Shown: positions 17,586 to 26,659 of the stretch, piece by piece
How the letters are laid out: the number at the start of each line of letters is the position of its first letter
Numbering within the stretch: position 1 is the stretch's first letter
DNA from: Amnibacterium sp. CER49
GTDB lineage: Bacteria > Actinomycetota > Actinomycetes > Actinomycetales > Microbacteriaceae
Reading direction: 5' to 3'
DNA: 64,000 bases
Assembly: GCF_029846255.1 (NCBI RefSeq)
Contig: NZ_JARVWQ010000001.1
Location: 1,550,001 to 1,614,000 of the forward strand
Translations under genes and position numbers: made by a program
Notes under the pieces: model-generated
What the model saw: only the letters and a program-made list of their open reading frames with translations
What the model was told of the DNA's origin: nothing
Database searches by the model: none

Positions 17586-18164
17586 TCAGGCCAGGGAGGC
17601 GGCGGCTCGGCGCAGCTCGGTGAGCGCCTCGACGGAGTAGTCCGCCATCGCCTCCGACGGCGCCGTGGGCTCGGCGGCCCAGCGCGTGAAGGCGGCGTGA
17701 TGCGCGAGCACGCCGAGCTCCGCGGCAAGGCGAGCGGTGACCGCCGGGACGTCCCGGGAGACGAGCGCCTCCTCCATCGCCGCCGCCATCCCGACGGCCT
17801 TCTGGGCGTTGCGCCGGCGGAGCTCCTCGCTCGCGGCGAGGACCGCTTCGAGGCGGGGGGCGATCTCGCGGCTCACCGGCCCGTATGCCGTCGCGGCGCG
17901 CCGCAGCCCCGCAGCCACCGCATCGAGCGGCGCCGCGCCTGCGGGCGCCTCGCGGATGCCTTCGGCGAGCAGCGCGCTCAGCGCCGCCTGGCCGGCCACG
18001 AGCACCTCGCGCTTGTCGGGGAAGTGCCGGAAGAAGGTGCTCTTCGTGACGCCGGCCCGCTCCGCGATCTGCGCGACGGTGGTCTCGTCGTAGCCCTGCT
18101 CATGGAACAGGTCGACGGCGGCCAGCACGAGGCGTTCCCGTGCGCCCGGTTCCCAGCGTCCCAC
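17586..18164 (-). CDS. TetR family transcriptional regulator
   Basis: 192 residues. The N-terminal helix-turn-helix reads RLVLAAVDLFHEQGYDETTV, then AQIAERAGVTKSTFFRHF, up to about residue 50. An all-alpha ligand-binding domain follows. The GTG at 18164 gives MGRWEPGARE and lies six bases after TAGCAT (minus strand, 18176-18171), so the message is probably leaderless. It is divergent from the reductase gene, with a 14-base palindrome in the shared promoter region. The reductase is therefore the likely target. Confidence 0.92.
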   Translation of the reverse strand: MGRWEPGARERLVLAAVDLFHEQGYDETTVAQIAERAGVTKSTFFRHFPDKREVLVAGQAALSALLAEGIREAPAGAAPLDAVAAGLRRAATAYGPVSREIAPRLEAVLAASEELRRRNAQKAVGMAAAMEEALVSRDVPAVTARLAAELGVLAHHAAFTRWAAEPTAPSEAMADYSVEALTELRRAAASLA

Positions 18165-18182
18165 CGGTTCATGCTAGGTGAT

Positions 18183-18211
18183 GGGACACCTGTCCCGTCA
18201 GGTGCTACCGT
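18183..18211 (+). promoter_or_regulatory. Reductase promoter with TetR-type operator
   Basis: The palindrome GGGACACCTGTCCC (18183-18196) contains GGGACA, a possible -35. It is followed after 17 bases by TACCGT (18206-18211), a possible -10. A repressor bound to the palindrome would block the promoter. The adjacent divergent TetR gene is the obvious candidate. Confidence 0.6.
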
Positions 18212-18248
18212 GATGAGACAACGGTCGCATCACTCGAGGAGGAACCGC

Positions 18249-19133
18249 ATGCAGGTCTTCATCACCGGCGGGACCGGCAACATCGGGTCCGCCGTCGTCG
18301 CCGAGCTGCTCCGCCACGACCACGGCGTCGCCGCGCTCGCCCGCTCGGATTCCTCGGCCGCAGCCGCACGCGCCGCGGGCGCGGCCGTCGTCCGGGGCGG
18401 CCTCGCCGACCTCGGGGCCATCCGCCGAGCGGCGGAGGCATCCGAGGGTGTCGTCCATCTCGCGTTCGGCAACGACTTCTCGAGCCCGCAGGCGCTCGCT
18501 GCCGACATCGCCGAGGAGACGGCGGCGATCGACACGATCGGCGAGGCGCTGATCGGCAGCGGGCGGCCCTTCGTGATCGTGTCGGGCACCCCCGCAGCCC
18601 CGGGGCGCCCTTCGGTCGAGACCGACCCGCTGCCCATCGACGGGCCCGTCGGTGGACGCAGTGCAACGGTGGCTCGCGCGCTCGGTCTCGCCGCTCGCGG
18701 CGTCCGGACCGCCGCGGTCCGGCTGCCCCGCACCGTGCACAGGAACGGGGGCGGCGGCTTCGCCGGGCTGCTCGCGCAGGTCGCGCGCCAGGCCGGGGTC
18801 GCCGGATACCCGGGCACCGGGATGCAGCGGTGGCCGGCGGTGCACTCGCTCGACGCCGCAGTGCTGTTCCGGCTGGTGCTGGAGCGCGCGCAGGCCGGCA
18901 CGGCGTGGCACGCGGTCGCGGACGAGGGCGACGTCGTCAAGGACATCGCGACGGTCATCGGGCGGAAGCTGGGCCTCGAGGTCCAGCAGGTGCCCGTCGA
19001 GACGTTCGGGCCGATCGGGCCCGTGTTCGCCGCGGACCAGCCCGCCTCGAGCGCGATCACGCGCGCCGAGCTCGGCTGGGTGCCGACGCGGCCGAGCCTG
19101 CTCGAGGACCTGGAGCAGCACCTCGTCGCGTGA
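18249..19133 (+). CDS. NAD(P)-binding extended SDR / nucleoside-sugar-epimerase-like reductase
   Basis: 294 residues. FITGGTGNIGSAVV is the Rossmann TGxxGxxG motif of the atypical or extended SDR family. HLAFGNDFSS and FVIVSGTPAAPG follow the fold, but the usual YxxxK catalytic pair is not obvious, as in many NmrA-like or stress-linked members. The ATG at 18249 has GAGGAGGAA upstream. It is probably repressed by the divergent TetR protein. Substrate unknown. Confidence 0.88.
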   Translation: MQVFITGGTGNIGSAVVAELLRHDHGVAALARSDSSAAAARAAGAAVVRGGLADLGAIRRAAEASEGVVHLAFGNDFSSPQALAADIAEETAAIDTIGEALIGSGRPFVIVSGTPAAPGRPSVETDPLPIDGPVGGRSATVARALGLAARGVRTAAVRLPRTVHRNGGGGFAGLLAQVARQAGVAGYPGTGMQRWPAVHSLDAAVLFRLVLERAQAGTAWHAVADEGDVVKDIATVIGRKLGLEVQQVPVETFGPIGPVFAADQPASSAITRAELGWVPTRPSLLEDLEQHLVA

Positions 19134-19257
19134 CTCGGCCGGTCGGCAGAGCAGGAGTCAGAGCGTCGGGAGCGCTCGTGATCCGAGCGGTTCGTCGCCG
19201 GCCGCCCGGTATCCGGAGCACACGCCGCTTCCGCCGCGAGCGGCTACCGTGCAGCCC

Positions 19258-20217
19258 GTGCCCGCCGACGACGACCTCGAGACCCCGTCGGTGACGGACG
19301 AGGTGCTGGGCCGACGCGGGGTCGCCGCCGTGTTCCGCGCCGCGTACCGCGGGCCGCACGACGCGGGGGACGCGCTCTTCTGGCTGGCGCATCCGGCCGC
19401 CGCGGCACCGAGCGGCGCCCCGCCGCCGCTCGCCGCGCTGCTCGAGCTGCGGGCCGGGCTGTACCGCCCCGATCCCGACGGCCGAGCCCGAGCCCGGTAC
19501 GCGGATCTCGAGCGACGCCTGCGCGAGGAGCGCGAGGTCGCGCGGGCGGCGCTCGCCGAGGCGCTGCCGGCGGCGGCCGAGCCGGAGCACGGAACCGCCG
19601 CAGCCGGGCACCGCGCTCGGCGGCGCCCACTCGTCCTGATCGGTGCCACGGTGCTCGCGGTCGGAGTGGTGGGCGCCGCCGCCGCTGTCGCTCTGCCGCA
19701 TGCCGTCGCCCGGCCCGTGCCCTCCGTGTCGGCGCACGCGCTGCAGGTGCGGTCGGGGCCCGCCTTCCAGGTCGAGCAGCTGGTCGCGGAGGCGTTCCGG
19801 CAGCCGGCCACGAGCAGGACGGAGGAGGCGGGCACCGAGCTCGACGCGCTGATCGAGGACCGGCTCGGGCCCGGGATCACGGCCCGTGCGACGGTCGTCG
19901 GTGGCGCGAGCGTCGACGGCACCCCGGAGGAGAACCCGTCGAGCGCGCCGATCGTCGTGAGCGGGCGGTCGCCGAGCGGCGGGACGCTCGACCTCGTGCT
20001 GATCCTGCGACACCGATCCGACTGGCGCTGGACCGTCTACGCCGTCCCGTCGGCGGGCGGCCCGCCCGAGGCCGTGGCCGCCGTGCTCGGCACGTCCGCC
20101 GGCGGTCTGCTGCAGACGGCCCGGGTCGTCGTGCCGAAGGGCATGGTCCCGAGCGGCCTGCGGCTCTCGACGAGCACCGGCACGCCGTTCTACTGGGCGA
20201 CCTACCGCCGCACCTGA
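19258..20217 (+). CDS. Unknown protein with one central membrane segment
   Basis: 319 residues, family not recognised. Residues 1-115 are Ala/Arg-rich, helical and presumably cytoplasmic (DLERRLREEREVARAALAEA). A hydrophobic span near residues 126-150 (PLVLIGATVLAVGVVGAAAA) is followed by an extracytoplasmic domain with a VLILRHRSDWRWTVYAVP core. The layout resembles an anti-sigma factor or a regulator of surface processes, but no diagnostic motif was seen. The GTG at 19258 is seven bases after TACCGT (19245-19250), suggesting a leaderless message. The GTG at 19249 is an alternative. Confidence 0.65.
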   Translation: MPADDDLETPSVTDEVLGRRGVAAVFRAAYRGPHDAGDALFWLAHPAAAAPSGAPPPLAALLELRAGLYRPDPDGRARARYADLERRLREEREVARAALAEALPAAAEPEHGTAAAGHRARRRPLVLIGATVLAVGVVGAAAAVALPHAVARPVPSVSAHALQVRSGPAFQVEQLVAEAFRQPATSRTEEAGTELDALIEDRLGPGITARATVVGGASVDGTPEENPSSAPIVVSGRSPSGGTLDLVLILRHRSDWRWTVYAVPSAGGPPEAVAAVLGTSAGGLLQTARVVVPKGMVPSGLRLSTSTGTPFYWATYRRT

Positions 20218-20239
20218 AGCGGCGTTGGATGATCGGGTC

Positions 20240-21367
20240 ATGGCGACGACGCGGGCTCCGCTGCGGGTGCTGATCTGCGGGGCCGGGGTCGCCGGCGCCG
20301 CGCTCGCCGTGCTGCTCGGCCGCGCCGGGCACGCCGTCGTCGTGGTCGAACGGGACGAGGGCGTCCGGTCGAGCGGGAACGCGGTCGACGTCCGCGGTCG
20401 CGCGTTCGACGTGGTCGAGGGGCTCGGGCTGCTGCCGCGGCTCGCCGAGGTCGCGACGCAGGTCCGGCGCCTCGTCATCGTCGACGACCTCGGACGCCCA
20501 CGCGCAGGCGTGCCGACGCGCCGGGGGGAGCGCGAGCTCGAGGTGCCGCGGGCGGACCTCAGCGCGGTGCTCCTCGACGCCGCGCGCACGGTTGCCGAGG
20601 TCCGGTTCGACGACACCGTCGTCGACGTCGAGCCCGACGGGTCGGGCGCGCTGGTCCGCTGCGAGCGAGGAGGCCCCGAGCGGTTCGACCTCCTCGTCGG
20701 CGCTGACGGGCTCCACTCGCAGGTCCGCCGCCTGGTGTTCGGGCCCGAGCCGGCGTTCGTGTCGTCGCTCGGGCTGTACGCGGCGACCGTGCCGATCCCC
20801 GGCCTCCGGCTGCGACCGGACACCGTGCTGCTGCACAACGCGGCGGGTGCGGCGACTGCGCTGCATCCGGGCGCCGGCACGCCCGGCGCGTTCTTCCTGT
20901 TCCGGTCCCGCGAGCGCATCGACGTCCGCGACCGCGGCGCGGCGCACGCGTTGCTCACCGCCCGCTACGGCTCGCTCCGCTGGCGCGTCCCGGAGCTCCT
21001 CGCCGCCTATCGCGCCGCCGGCGACACGTACTTCGACGCGGTCTCCCGCGTGCGGGTGCCCCGCTGGTCGAGGGGGCCGGTCGTGCTGCTCGGCGACGCG
21101 GCCTCGTGCGTGTCGCTGTTCGGCGACGGATCGAGCGCGGCCGTGGCCGGGGCGAGCATCCTCGCCGCGGCGATCGACGACTCGTCCGACCTGCCGGCGG
21201 CGCTCGCCGGATACGAGCGCGCGCAGCGCGCGGCCGTGCGGCTCGGGCAGCTCACCGCGCCGCTCGCATCGCGCATCCTCGTCCCCGCCGGCGACGCGGG
21301 CCTCACGACGCGGGACGCGATCCTCCGGCTCGTGGCGCGCGAACGGCCCAGGAGGACGGAAGGGTGA
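20240..21367 (+). CDS. FAD-dependent monooxygenase (PHBH/UbiH-like)
   Basis: 375 residues. [20 protein letters not shown] is the N-terminal FAD-binding loop. VGADGLHSQVRRLVF near residue 152 is the DG motif. VVLLGDAASCVSLFGDGSS near residue 280 is the GD motif that binds the FAD ribose. These define a flavoprotein aromatic hydroxylase-type enzyme that uses NAD(P)H and oxygen. Substrate is unknown. No ribosome site is seen. GATGAT six bases before the ATG may be a weak -10 of a leaderless message. Its stop codon overlaps the GNAT start codon. Confidence 0.9.
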   Translation: MATTRAPLRVLICGAGVAGAALAVLLGRAGHAVVVVERDEGVRSSGNAVDVRGRAFDVVEGLGLLPRLAEVATQVRRLVIVDDLGRPRAGVPTRRGERELEVPRADLSAVLLDAARTVAEVRFDDTVVDVEPDGSGALVRCERGGPERFDLLVGADGLHSQVRRLVFGPEPAFVSSLGLYAATVPIPGLRLRPDTVLLHNAAGAATALHPGAGTPGAFFLFRSRERIDVRDRGAAHALLTARYGSLRWRVPELLAAYRAAGDTYFDAVSRVRVPRWSRGPVVLLGDAASCVSLFGDGSSAAVAGASILAAAIDDSSDLPAALAGYERAQRAAVRLGQLTAPLASRILVPAGDAGLTTRDAILRLVARERPRRTEG

Positions 21368-21897
21368 CCGCCACCGTCGCGCCGGTGCCCCCGCGCTCCG
21401 CCGTCGACGGGCTCGTCGACGAGGTCGTCGCGCTCGTGAACCGGGTCTACGCGGTCGCGGAGGCAGGCTTCTGGCGTCCGGGCACGTCGCGCACCGACGC
21501 CGACGACGTCCGTGACGCCGTCGCGGCGGGTGAGCTGCTCGCCGCCACGGTCGACGGGCGGCTCGCAGGCGTCCTGCGGATCGCGGTGGAGCACCGCGTC
21601 GGCCGGCTCGGGATGCTCGCCGTCGAGCCGGCGGCCCGCGGCGCAGGCATCGGCACCCTGCTGCTCGAGGAGGCGGACCGGATCACGACCGAGGCGGGTG
21701 GGACCGCGATGCAGCTCGAGGTGCTCACGCCGAGCGATCCGCCGTCGCCCGACAAGGCCCGGCTCGACCGCTGGTACCGGCGCCTCGGCTACGCCGTGAC
21801 GGCGGAGGAGTCGCTCGGCGAGCACTACCCGCAGCTCGTGGAGCGCCTGCTGGTGCCCGCGGTGCTCGTCGTCTACCGCAAGCCGCTGCGCGGCTGA
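21364..21897 (+). CDS. GNAT family N-acetyltransferase
   Basis: 177 residues. LGMLAVEPAARGAGIGTLLL near residue 80 is the acetyl-CoA pyrophosphate-binding motif A, and WYRRLGYAV near residue 138 is motif B. It transfers an acetyl group from acetyl-CoA to an unidentified amine. The GTG overlaps the preceding stop codon by four bases (GTGA), so it is translated with the monooxygenase gene. Its 3' end overlaps the convergent LssY_C gene by 25 bases. Confidence 0.9.
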   Translation: MTATVAPVPPRSAVDGLVDEVVALVNRVYAVAEAGFWRPGTSRTDADDVRDAVAAGELLAATVDGRLAGVLRIAVEHRVGRLGMLAVEPAARGAGIGTLLLEEADRITTEAGGTAMQLEVLTPSDPPSPDKARLDRWYRRLGYAVTAEESLGEHYPQLVERLLVPAVLVVYRKPLRG

Positions 21898-23306
21898 CGC
21901 CTCCGGGCCCGGAGGTCGCGGCGCCGCTCGAGCATCCGCAGGTCGAAGTCGCGCACGTCGCCCGAGGAGAGGGTGATGAGCGCCCCGATGTCGAGCACGA
22001 GCTCGACGAGCCACACCTGCGCGCCGAGGCCGGCCGACGCCGCGGGACCGGCGAGGAGCGCGGCGAGGATGGCGGCGGTGCTCGCGGTGAGGGCGAGCAT
22101 CCGCGCGATCGCGGACCCTGCGAAGGTCAGCTGGCCGAGTGCGACGAGCGCCACCGCGGCCGCGCCCGCCACGACGAGGACGAGGCCGGGGCGCCCGAGC
22201 AGCGGCGGCAGGCCGTCGAGCACTGCGGCGAGGCCGACCCCGGGCACACCGAGGAACCCGAGCACCGCGGCGGTGACGCCCGCGGCCGCGCGGAGCAGCA
22301 GCAGGCCGTAGCCGACGTAGACGGTCATCGGTCGCTTGATGCGGTTCGACGACGCGGTGTCGCGGACGGTCTGCAGCACCACGCGGGCCCGGGCGCCGGG
22401 CGAGCGTCCCACCCGCACGGCGGTGGCGGGGAGCCCGGCCGGCTCGTCGATCAGCGCGGTCAGGTCGAGCACCGGCAGGTCGCCGTCCGTCGAGATCGAG
22501 TCGCCACCGCCGTTGCGGGAGTGGTAGCCGGAGGAGAAGTGGGGCAGGACGGCGGCGGTGGCGTCCGGGTTCCCCTCGAGCACCGTGCGGACGATGTGGT
22601 CGCGCTCCCGGTCGGTCTCGATCGCCACCTTGTGGGTGACCTGCAGCGTGAACACCGACAGGCCGACGCGCTTGTCGTAGGTGCCGGCGGCGAGCCAGTC
22701 GACGCGGGCACCGCCGGGCAGGAACCAGTCGTCGGGCACGTGCCAGAACCGCACGTGGTGCCGCCTGGCGGGGGTGCCCTCGACCTCCTGCTGGTACGTG
22801 AAGTCCTGCATGCGCCCGAAGAGGAACGCCGGGCTCACCGGCGCCGTCGGGTACGTGCGCCGGGTGAGGGTCGTCGTGACCGTACGCAGGCCGCTGCGGA
22901 ACCCGAGCTCGTCGGCGAGGCGCCACCCCGCCCGGCTCATCGCCGTGTGCACCTCCATCTCCGTCCCGAGCAGCGCGACGTTCACCGGGTCCGCGAGCAG
23001 CCCCTCGTACGTGCGGCTGCGCCCGATGAAGTAGTCGGGCACGTAGACGAGCGCGAGGGCCGAGTGGATCCGCGGCAGCAGCAGGTAGGCGAGCACGAGC
23101 CAGAGCACGAGGAGCAGCCACCAGTCGGCGATGCCGCCGAGGACGATCCGCCGCACGGTGAGCACGGCGAGGGCCGCGGCGGCCGCGGCACCGAGCAGGA
23201 AGAAGAGCCCGTCGAGCACGACGAGCACCGCGGGCCACGACCGGGGAACGTCGCTGCGCTCCCACCGGACGGCGAGGCCCGGCGATGCGGGTGCGTCGTC
23301 GGCCAT
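21873..23306 (-). CDS. LssY_C domain membrane protein
   Basis: 477 residues. Two hydrophobic segments lie at residues 24-50 and 60-80. The soluble middle part has the LssY C-terminal domain signature: SPAFLFGRMQDFTYQQEV near residue 158, RRHHVRFWHVPDDWF near residue 182, and AGTYDKRVGLSVFTLQVTH. About four more membrane segments follow (residues 335-450). LssY_C domains are known from Legionella type I secretion-linked and PAP2-fused proteins, and their role is unclear. The ATG at 23306 sits six bases after TAGGTT on the minus strand, consistent with a leaderless message. Confidence 0.85.
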   Translation of the reverse strand: MADDAPASPGLAVRWERSDVPRSWPAVLVVLDGLFFLLGAAAAAALAVLTVRRIVLGGIADWWLLLVLWLVLAYLLLPRIHSALALVYVPDYFIGRSRTYEGLLADPVNVALLGTEMEVHTAMSRAGWRLADELGFRSGLRTVTTTLTRRTYPTAPVSPAFLFGRMQDFTYQQEVEGTPARRHHVRFWHVPDDWFLPGGARVDWLAAGTYDKRVGLSVFTLQVTHKVAIETDRERDHIVRTVLEGNPDATAAVLPHFSSGYHSRNGGGDSISTDGDLPVLDLTALIDEPAGLPATAVRVGRSPGARARVVLQTVRDTASSNRIKRPMTVYVGYGLLLLRAAAGVTAAVLGFLGVPGVGLAAVLDGLPPLLGRPGLVLVVAGAAAVALVALGQLTFAGSAIARMLALTASTAAILAALLAGPAASAGLGAQVWLVELVLDIGALITLSSGDVRDFDLRMLERRRDLRARRRQPRSGLR

Positions 23307-23355
23307 CCGGGCAACCTACCCGGGGCCCGGATGGCGCTCCTCGGCCTCCTGCGGC

Positions 23356-25437
23356 CTACCGGGCGGCGCGCGCCTCGTCCTGGCGGCGCTGCTCGGCGCC
23401 CGACGCGATCGCGGCGCGCAGGTGACCCTGCTCGTAGCCGAAGGACGCGACGAGCGCGCCCGCCTGCGGGCGGAGCGCCGCGAGCAGCGCGTCGAGCGCC
23501 ACCGGCACCGCGCGGGCCCGCTGCCGGTCCAGCCGGCCGCGGACGAGGTACCAGCCGAGGTCGCGCTCGACGGCGGAGAGCGCGAACACGTCGCGGAGCT
23601 GCTCGAGCGTCGAGCGCTCCGCTCCGGCGCCCGCCCCGCGCGCAGCGCGGTCGAGGGCCTGCCACTGCCGCAGCCGGGCCCAGGCGCGCGCCGTCTCGAT
23701 GAGCACGTGCTGGTTGCGCCCGAGCAGCGCGGCGGCCTCGTCCGCGGGCAGGCCCGACGCGGGCCGGAGGCGGGCCGCGAGCTCGGCGACGGCGACGTCG
23801 ACGCGATCGGTGAGCAGCCCCTCCTGCACGTCGCGGTCACGCAGCGCCTGGACCGCGCCCGCGCTCGAGCCGCGGTCCGCCACCCGCTGGGCGAGCGCGG
23901 TCGCGCCGGCCGCGCCGGCGGCGACCCCGGCGAGCTGCTTCGCGAGGATCCCGGCGACGGCGACCGGCGGGGCGCCCTTGAAGCGCTTCGCGTAGTCGGT
24001 GAGCAGCCGCTTGCCGACGAGCTGCAGCAGCACCGTGTTGTCGCCCTCGAACGTCGCGTAGACGTCGAGGTCGGCGCGCAGCCGCGGGAACCGGTTCTCG
24101 GCGAGGAACCCGGCGCCGCCGCACGCCTCGCGGCACTCCTGGATCGTCTCGAGCGCGAACCAGGTGCTCTCCGCCTTCATCGCGGCGGCGAACGTCTCGA
24201 GGTCCTGCCGGGCCTCGTCGGTGTCGTGCTCCCCGGTGAAGACGCGGTGGAAGTCGGTGAGCAGCTCGTTCAGCGCGAACGACGTGGCGTAGCTCGTCGC
24301 GACGCGGGGAAGCAGGCGGCGCTGGTGCCGGGGGTAGTCGAGCAGCACCGTCTCGTCGGTGCCGGCGCCCGCGAACTGGCGTCGCTCGTCCGCGTAGGGC
24401 ACCGCGATCTGCAGGGCGAGCTGCGCCGCGACGTTCGTCGAGAGCGCGAGCGACACCCGGCCCTGCACGAGCGTGCCGAGCATCGTGAAGAAGCGCCGGC
24501 CCGCGCTCGCGATGGGGGAGGAGTAGGTGCCGTCGGCCGCGACGTCGCCGTACCGGTTGAGCAGGTTCGTCCGCGGCACGCGCACACCGTCGAAGTGGAG
24601 GCGGCCGTTGTCGACGCCGTTCAGGCCGCCCTTGGGACCGTCGTCCTCGCCGCCCACGCCCGGCAGGAACGCGCCGGACACGTCGCGGATGGGCACGTAG
24701 AACGCGTGCACCCCGTGCCGCTCGCCACGGGTCTCGAGCTGCGCGAACACGACGGCGGCGCGGGCGTCGAGCGCCGCGTTGCCGATGTAGTCCTTCCACG
24801 CCGCCCGGAACGGGGTGTGGAGCACGAACTCCTCGGTGGCCGGGTCGTAGACGGCGGTCGTCGCGATCGAAGCGACATCGGAGCCGTGCCCGGTCTCGGT
24901 CATCGCGAACCCGCCGAGCACGCGCAGCTCGACGGCGTCGCCGAGGAAGCGCTCGTGGTGGTCGCGGGTGCCGAGGTGCAGGATCGCGGCGGCGAAGAGG
25001 CCCCACTGCACGCCCGCCTTGATCTGGAGCGACGGGTCGCCGGCGACGATCTCGGCGAAGGCCGCCAGGTTGCCTCCCGCATCGCCGCTGCCGCCGAACT
25101 CGGGCGGGAACGGCAGCCGCGGGGCGCCGGTGGCGAGCAGGTCGGAGAGGCCCTCCGTCACCCGCGCCCGCTGCTGCGCCACCGTCTCGTCGTCGGCGAG
25201 GTGGAAGCGCGGGTCGAGCATCGCCTGCCGTGCCGGCAGCCGCCGCTCCGCCCAGCGCCCGAGCAGCAGGTCGCGCATCCGAGTCGGGTCGAGCGGGGCG
25301 GCCGGCGGTACCGCCGCCTCCGGGGAGGGCGCGTGCGCGGCCGGCGCGGGCTCGGGCGGCAGGACGATCGTCTCCCGCTCACCGGGCGCCAGGCGCTCGT
25401 CCACCGTCGTGCTCTGCTCGCCCACGAAGACCTCCAT
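23356..25437 (-). CDS. Acyl-CoA oxidase / acyl-CoA dehydrogenase family protein
   Basis: 693 residues, the size of acyl-CoA oxidases and larger than ordinary dehydrogenases (about 380). FAMTETGHGSDVASIATTA is the FAD/substrate motif. GPKGGLNGVDNGRLHFDGVR is oxidase-like. CGGAGFLAENRFPRLRADLD and TFEGDNTVLLQ mark the second catalytic region. It should introduce the trans-2 double bond into acyl-CoA during fatty acid beta-oxidation. An N-terminal stretch of 35 residues is proline- and alanine-rich. The ATG at 25437 is the first good start. TACCGT lies 27 bases upstream, so an untranslated leader or a different start is possible. Confidence 0.92.
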   Translation of the reverse strand: MEVFVGEQSTTVDERLAPGERETIVLPPEPAPAAHAPSPEAAVPPAAPLDPTRMRDLLLGRWAERRLPARQAMLDPRFHLADDETVAQQRARVTEGLSDLLATGAPRLPFPPEFGGSGDAGGNLAAFAEIVAGDPSLQIKAGVQWGLFAAAILHLGTRDHHERFLGDAVELRVLGGFAMTETGHGSDVASIATTAVYDPATEEFVLHTPFRAAWKDYIGNAALDARAAVVFAQLETRGERHGVHAFYVPIRDVSGAFLPGVGGEDDGPKGGLNGVDNGRLHFDGVRVPRTNLLNRYGDVAADGTYSSPIASAGRRFFTMLGTLVQGRVSLALSTNVAAQLALQIAVPYADERRQFAGAGTDETVLLDYPRHQRRLLPRVATSYATSFALNELLTDFHRVFTGEHDTDEARQDLETFAAAMKAESTWFALETIQECREACGGAGFLAENRFPRLRADLDVYATFEGDNTVLLQLVGKRLLTDYAKRFKGAPPVAVAGILAKQLAGVAAGAAGATALAQRVADRGSSAGAVQALRDRDVQEGLLTDRVDVAVAELAARLRPASGLPADEAAALLGRNQHVLIETARAWARLRQWQALDRAARGAGAGAERSTLEQLRDVFALSAVERDLGWYLVRGRLDRQRARAVPVALDALLAALRPQAGALVASFGYEQGHLRAAIASGAEQRRQDEARAAR

Positions 25438-25598
25438 GCCGTCGCTGGAATCCGTCGCCGGGACGGTAGCCCATCCACAACGGGACGCCGCAGCGCTGGT
25501 AGGGGACCTCACGCCGCCGGCGCCGCCGGGACACCCGGGTCTGGTGCATCCCTCCAAAGCGGCGCCCGGACGGGGGCTACGGTGACCGCGGAGGCGAC

Positions 25599-26615
25599 AT
25601 GCGATTCGACGCCGTGCTGGGTGAGCCGTTCGCGACCGTCCCCGAGCAGGCCGCCACGGCGGAGCGGCTCGGCTACGCGGGGGTGCACGCCACCGAGCTG
25701 ACCCACGACCCGTTCCTCACCTGCACGCTCGCGACGACCGGCACCCGGACCGCCGACGTGGGCACCCAGATCGCGGTGGCGTTCGCGCGGAACCCGATGA
25801 GCGTCGCCGTCGCGGCCCGCGACCTGCAGGACCTCTCCGGCGGCCGCTTCGTGCTCGGGCTCGGCACGCAGGTCGAGGCGCACATCACCCGTCGCTTCTC
25901 GATGCCGTGGGGGCCGCCGGCGGAGCGGATCGCGGAGTTCGTGCGAGCGGTCCGCGCCATCTGGCAGGCGTGGGAGGGCGACGGCAGGCTGCGGTTCCAG
26001 GGGGAGCACTACCGGCACACGCTGATGACCCCCGCGTTCTCGCCCGGCCCAGCCCCGAACGGCCTGCCGCCGGTGCACCTCGCCGCGGTCGGGGCCCGGA
26101 TGGCCGAGACCGCCGGGGCTGTCGCCGACGGCGTCATCGCGCACGTGTTCTGCACGCCCCGCTACCTCGAGGAGGTCGTCGCGCCCGCTGCGGCGCGCGG
26201 CCTCACGCGCGAAGGGCGCGACCGCGACGGCTTCGCGGTCGTCGCGCCGGCGTTCGTCGTCACCGGCAGGGACGATGCGGAGCGCGCCGCCGCTGCCGCC
26301 GCGGTCCGCGCCCAGATCGCGTTCTACGGCAGCACGCCCGCCTACCGCGGGGTGCTCGAGATCGACGGCCGCGGCAACCTCGCCGACCGGCTGCACGAGC
26401 TGTCGGTCTCCAGGGACCCCGCACGCTGGGCCGCGATGGCGGCCCTCGTCGACGACGAGGTGCTGGCCTCGTTCGCGGTGGTCGCCGAGCGGGCCGCCGA
26501 CGTGCCCGGCCTGCTGCGGCAGCGGTACGACGGGCTCGCCGACCGCGTGGTCCTCGGCGTGCCGAGCGGGGTGGACCGCGGCGGGTGGCTCGAGGCCATC
26601 GGCTCCGTCGCCTGA
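25599..26615 (+). CDS. LLM-class F420-dependent oxidoreductase
   Basis: 338 residues in the luciferase-like monooxygenase TIM-barrel fold. IAVAFARNPMSVAVAARDLQ near residue 58 and LSGGRFVLGLGTQVEAHI near residue 80 are the characteristic coenzyme-F420-binding segments. PVHLAAVGARMAETAG lies near residue 156. This resembles the actinobacterial F420 subfamily that reduces or oxidises unknown substrates. The ATG has GGAGGC upstream. It is divergent from the acyl-CoA oxidase gene. Confidence 0.9.
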   Translation: MRFDAVLGEPFATVPEQAATAERLGYAGVHATELTHDPFLTCTLATTGTRTADVGTQIAVAFARNPMSVAVAARDLQDLSGGRFVLGLGTQVEAHITRRFSMPWGPPAERIAEFVRAVRAIWQAWEGDGRLRFQGEHYRHTLMTPAFSPGPAPNGLPPVHLAAVGARMAETAGAVADGVIAHVFCTPRYLEEVVAPAAARGLTREGRDRDGFAVVAPAFVVTGRDDAERAAAAAAVRAQIAFYGSTPAYRGVLEIDGRGNLADRLHELSVSRDPARWAAMAALVDDEVLASFAVVAERAADVPGLLRQRYDGLADRVVLGVPSGVDRGGWLEAIGSVA

Positions 26616-26659
26616 CGCGGGACGCGGGACGCTGGTGCAGCAACGCACAGATCGGCCGG

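Noticed and set aside
17274-18248. Long N-terminal extension of the SDR reductase
   Set aside because: It is antisense to the TetR gene. The Rossmann motif and ribosome site place the start at 18249.
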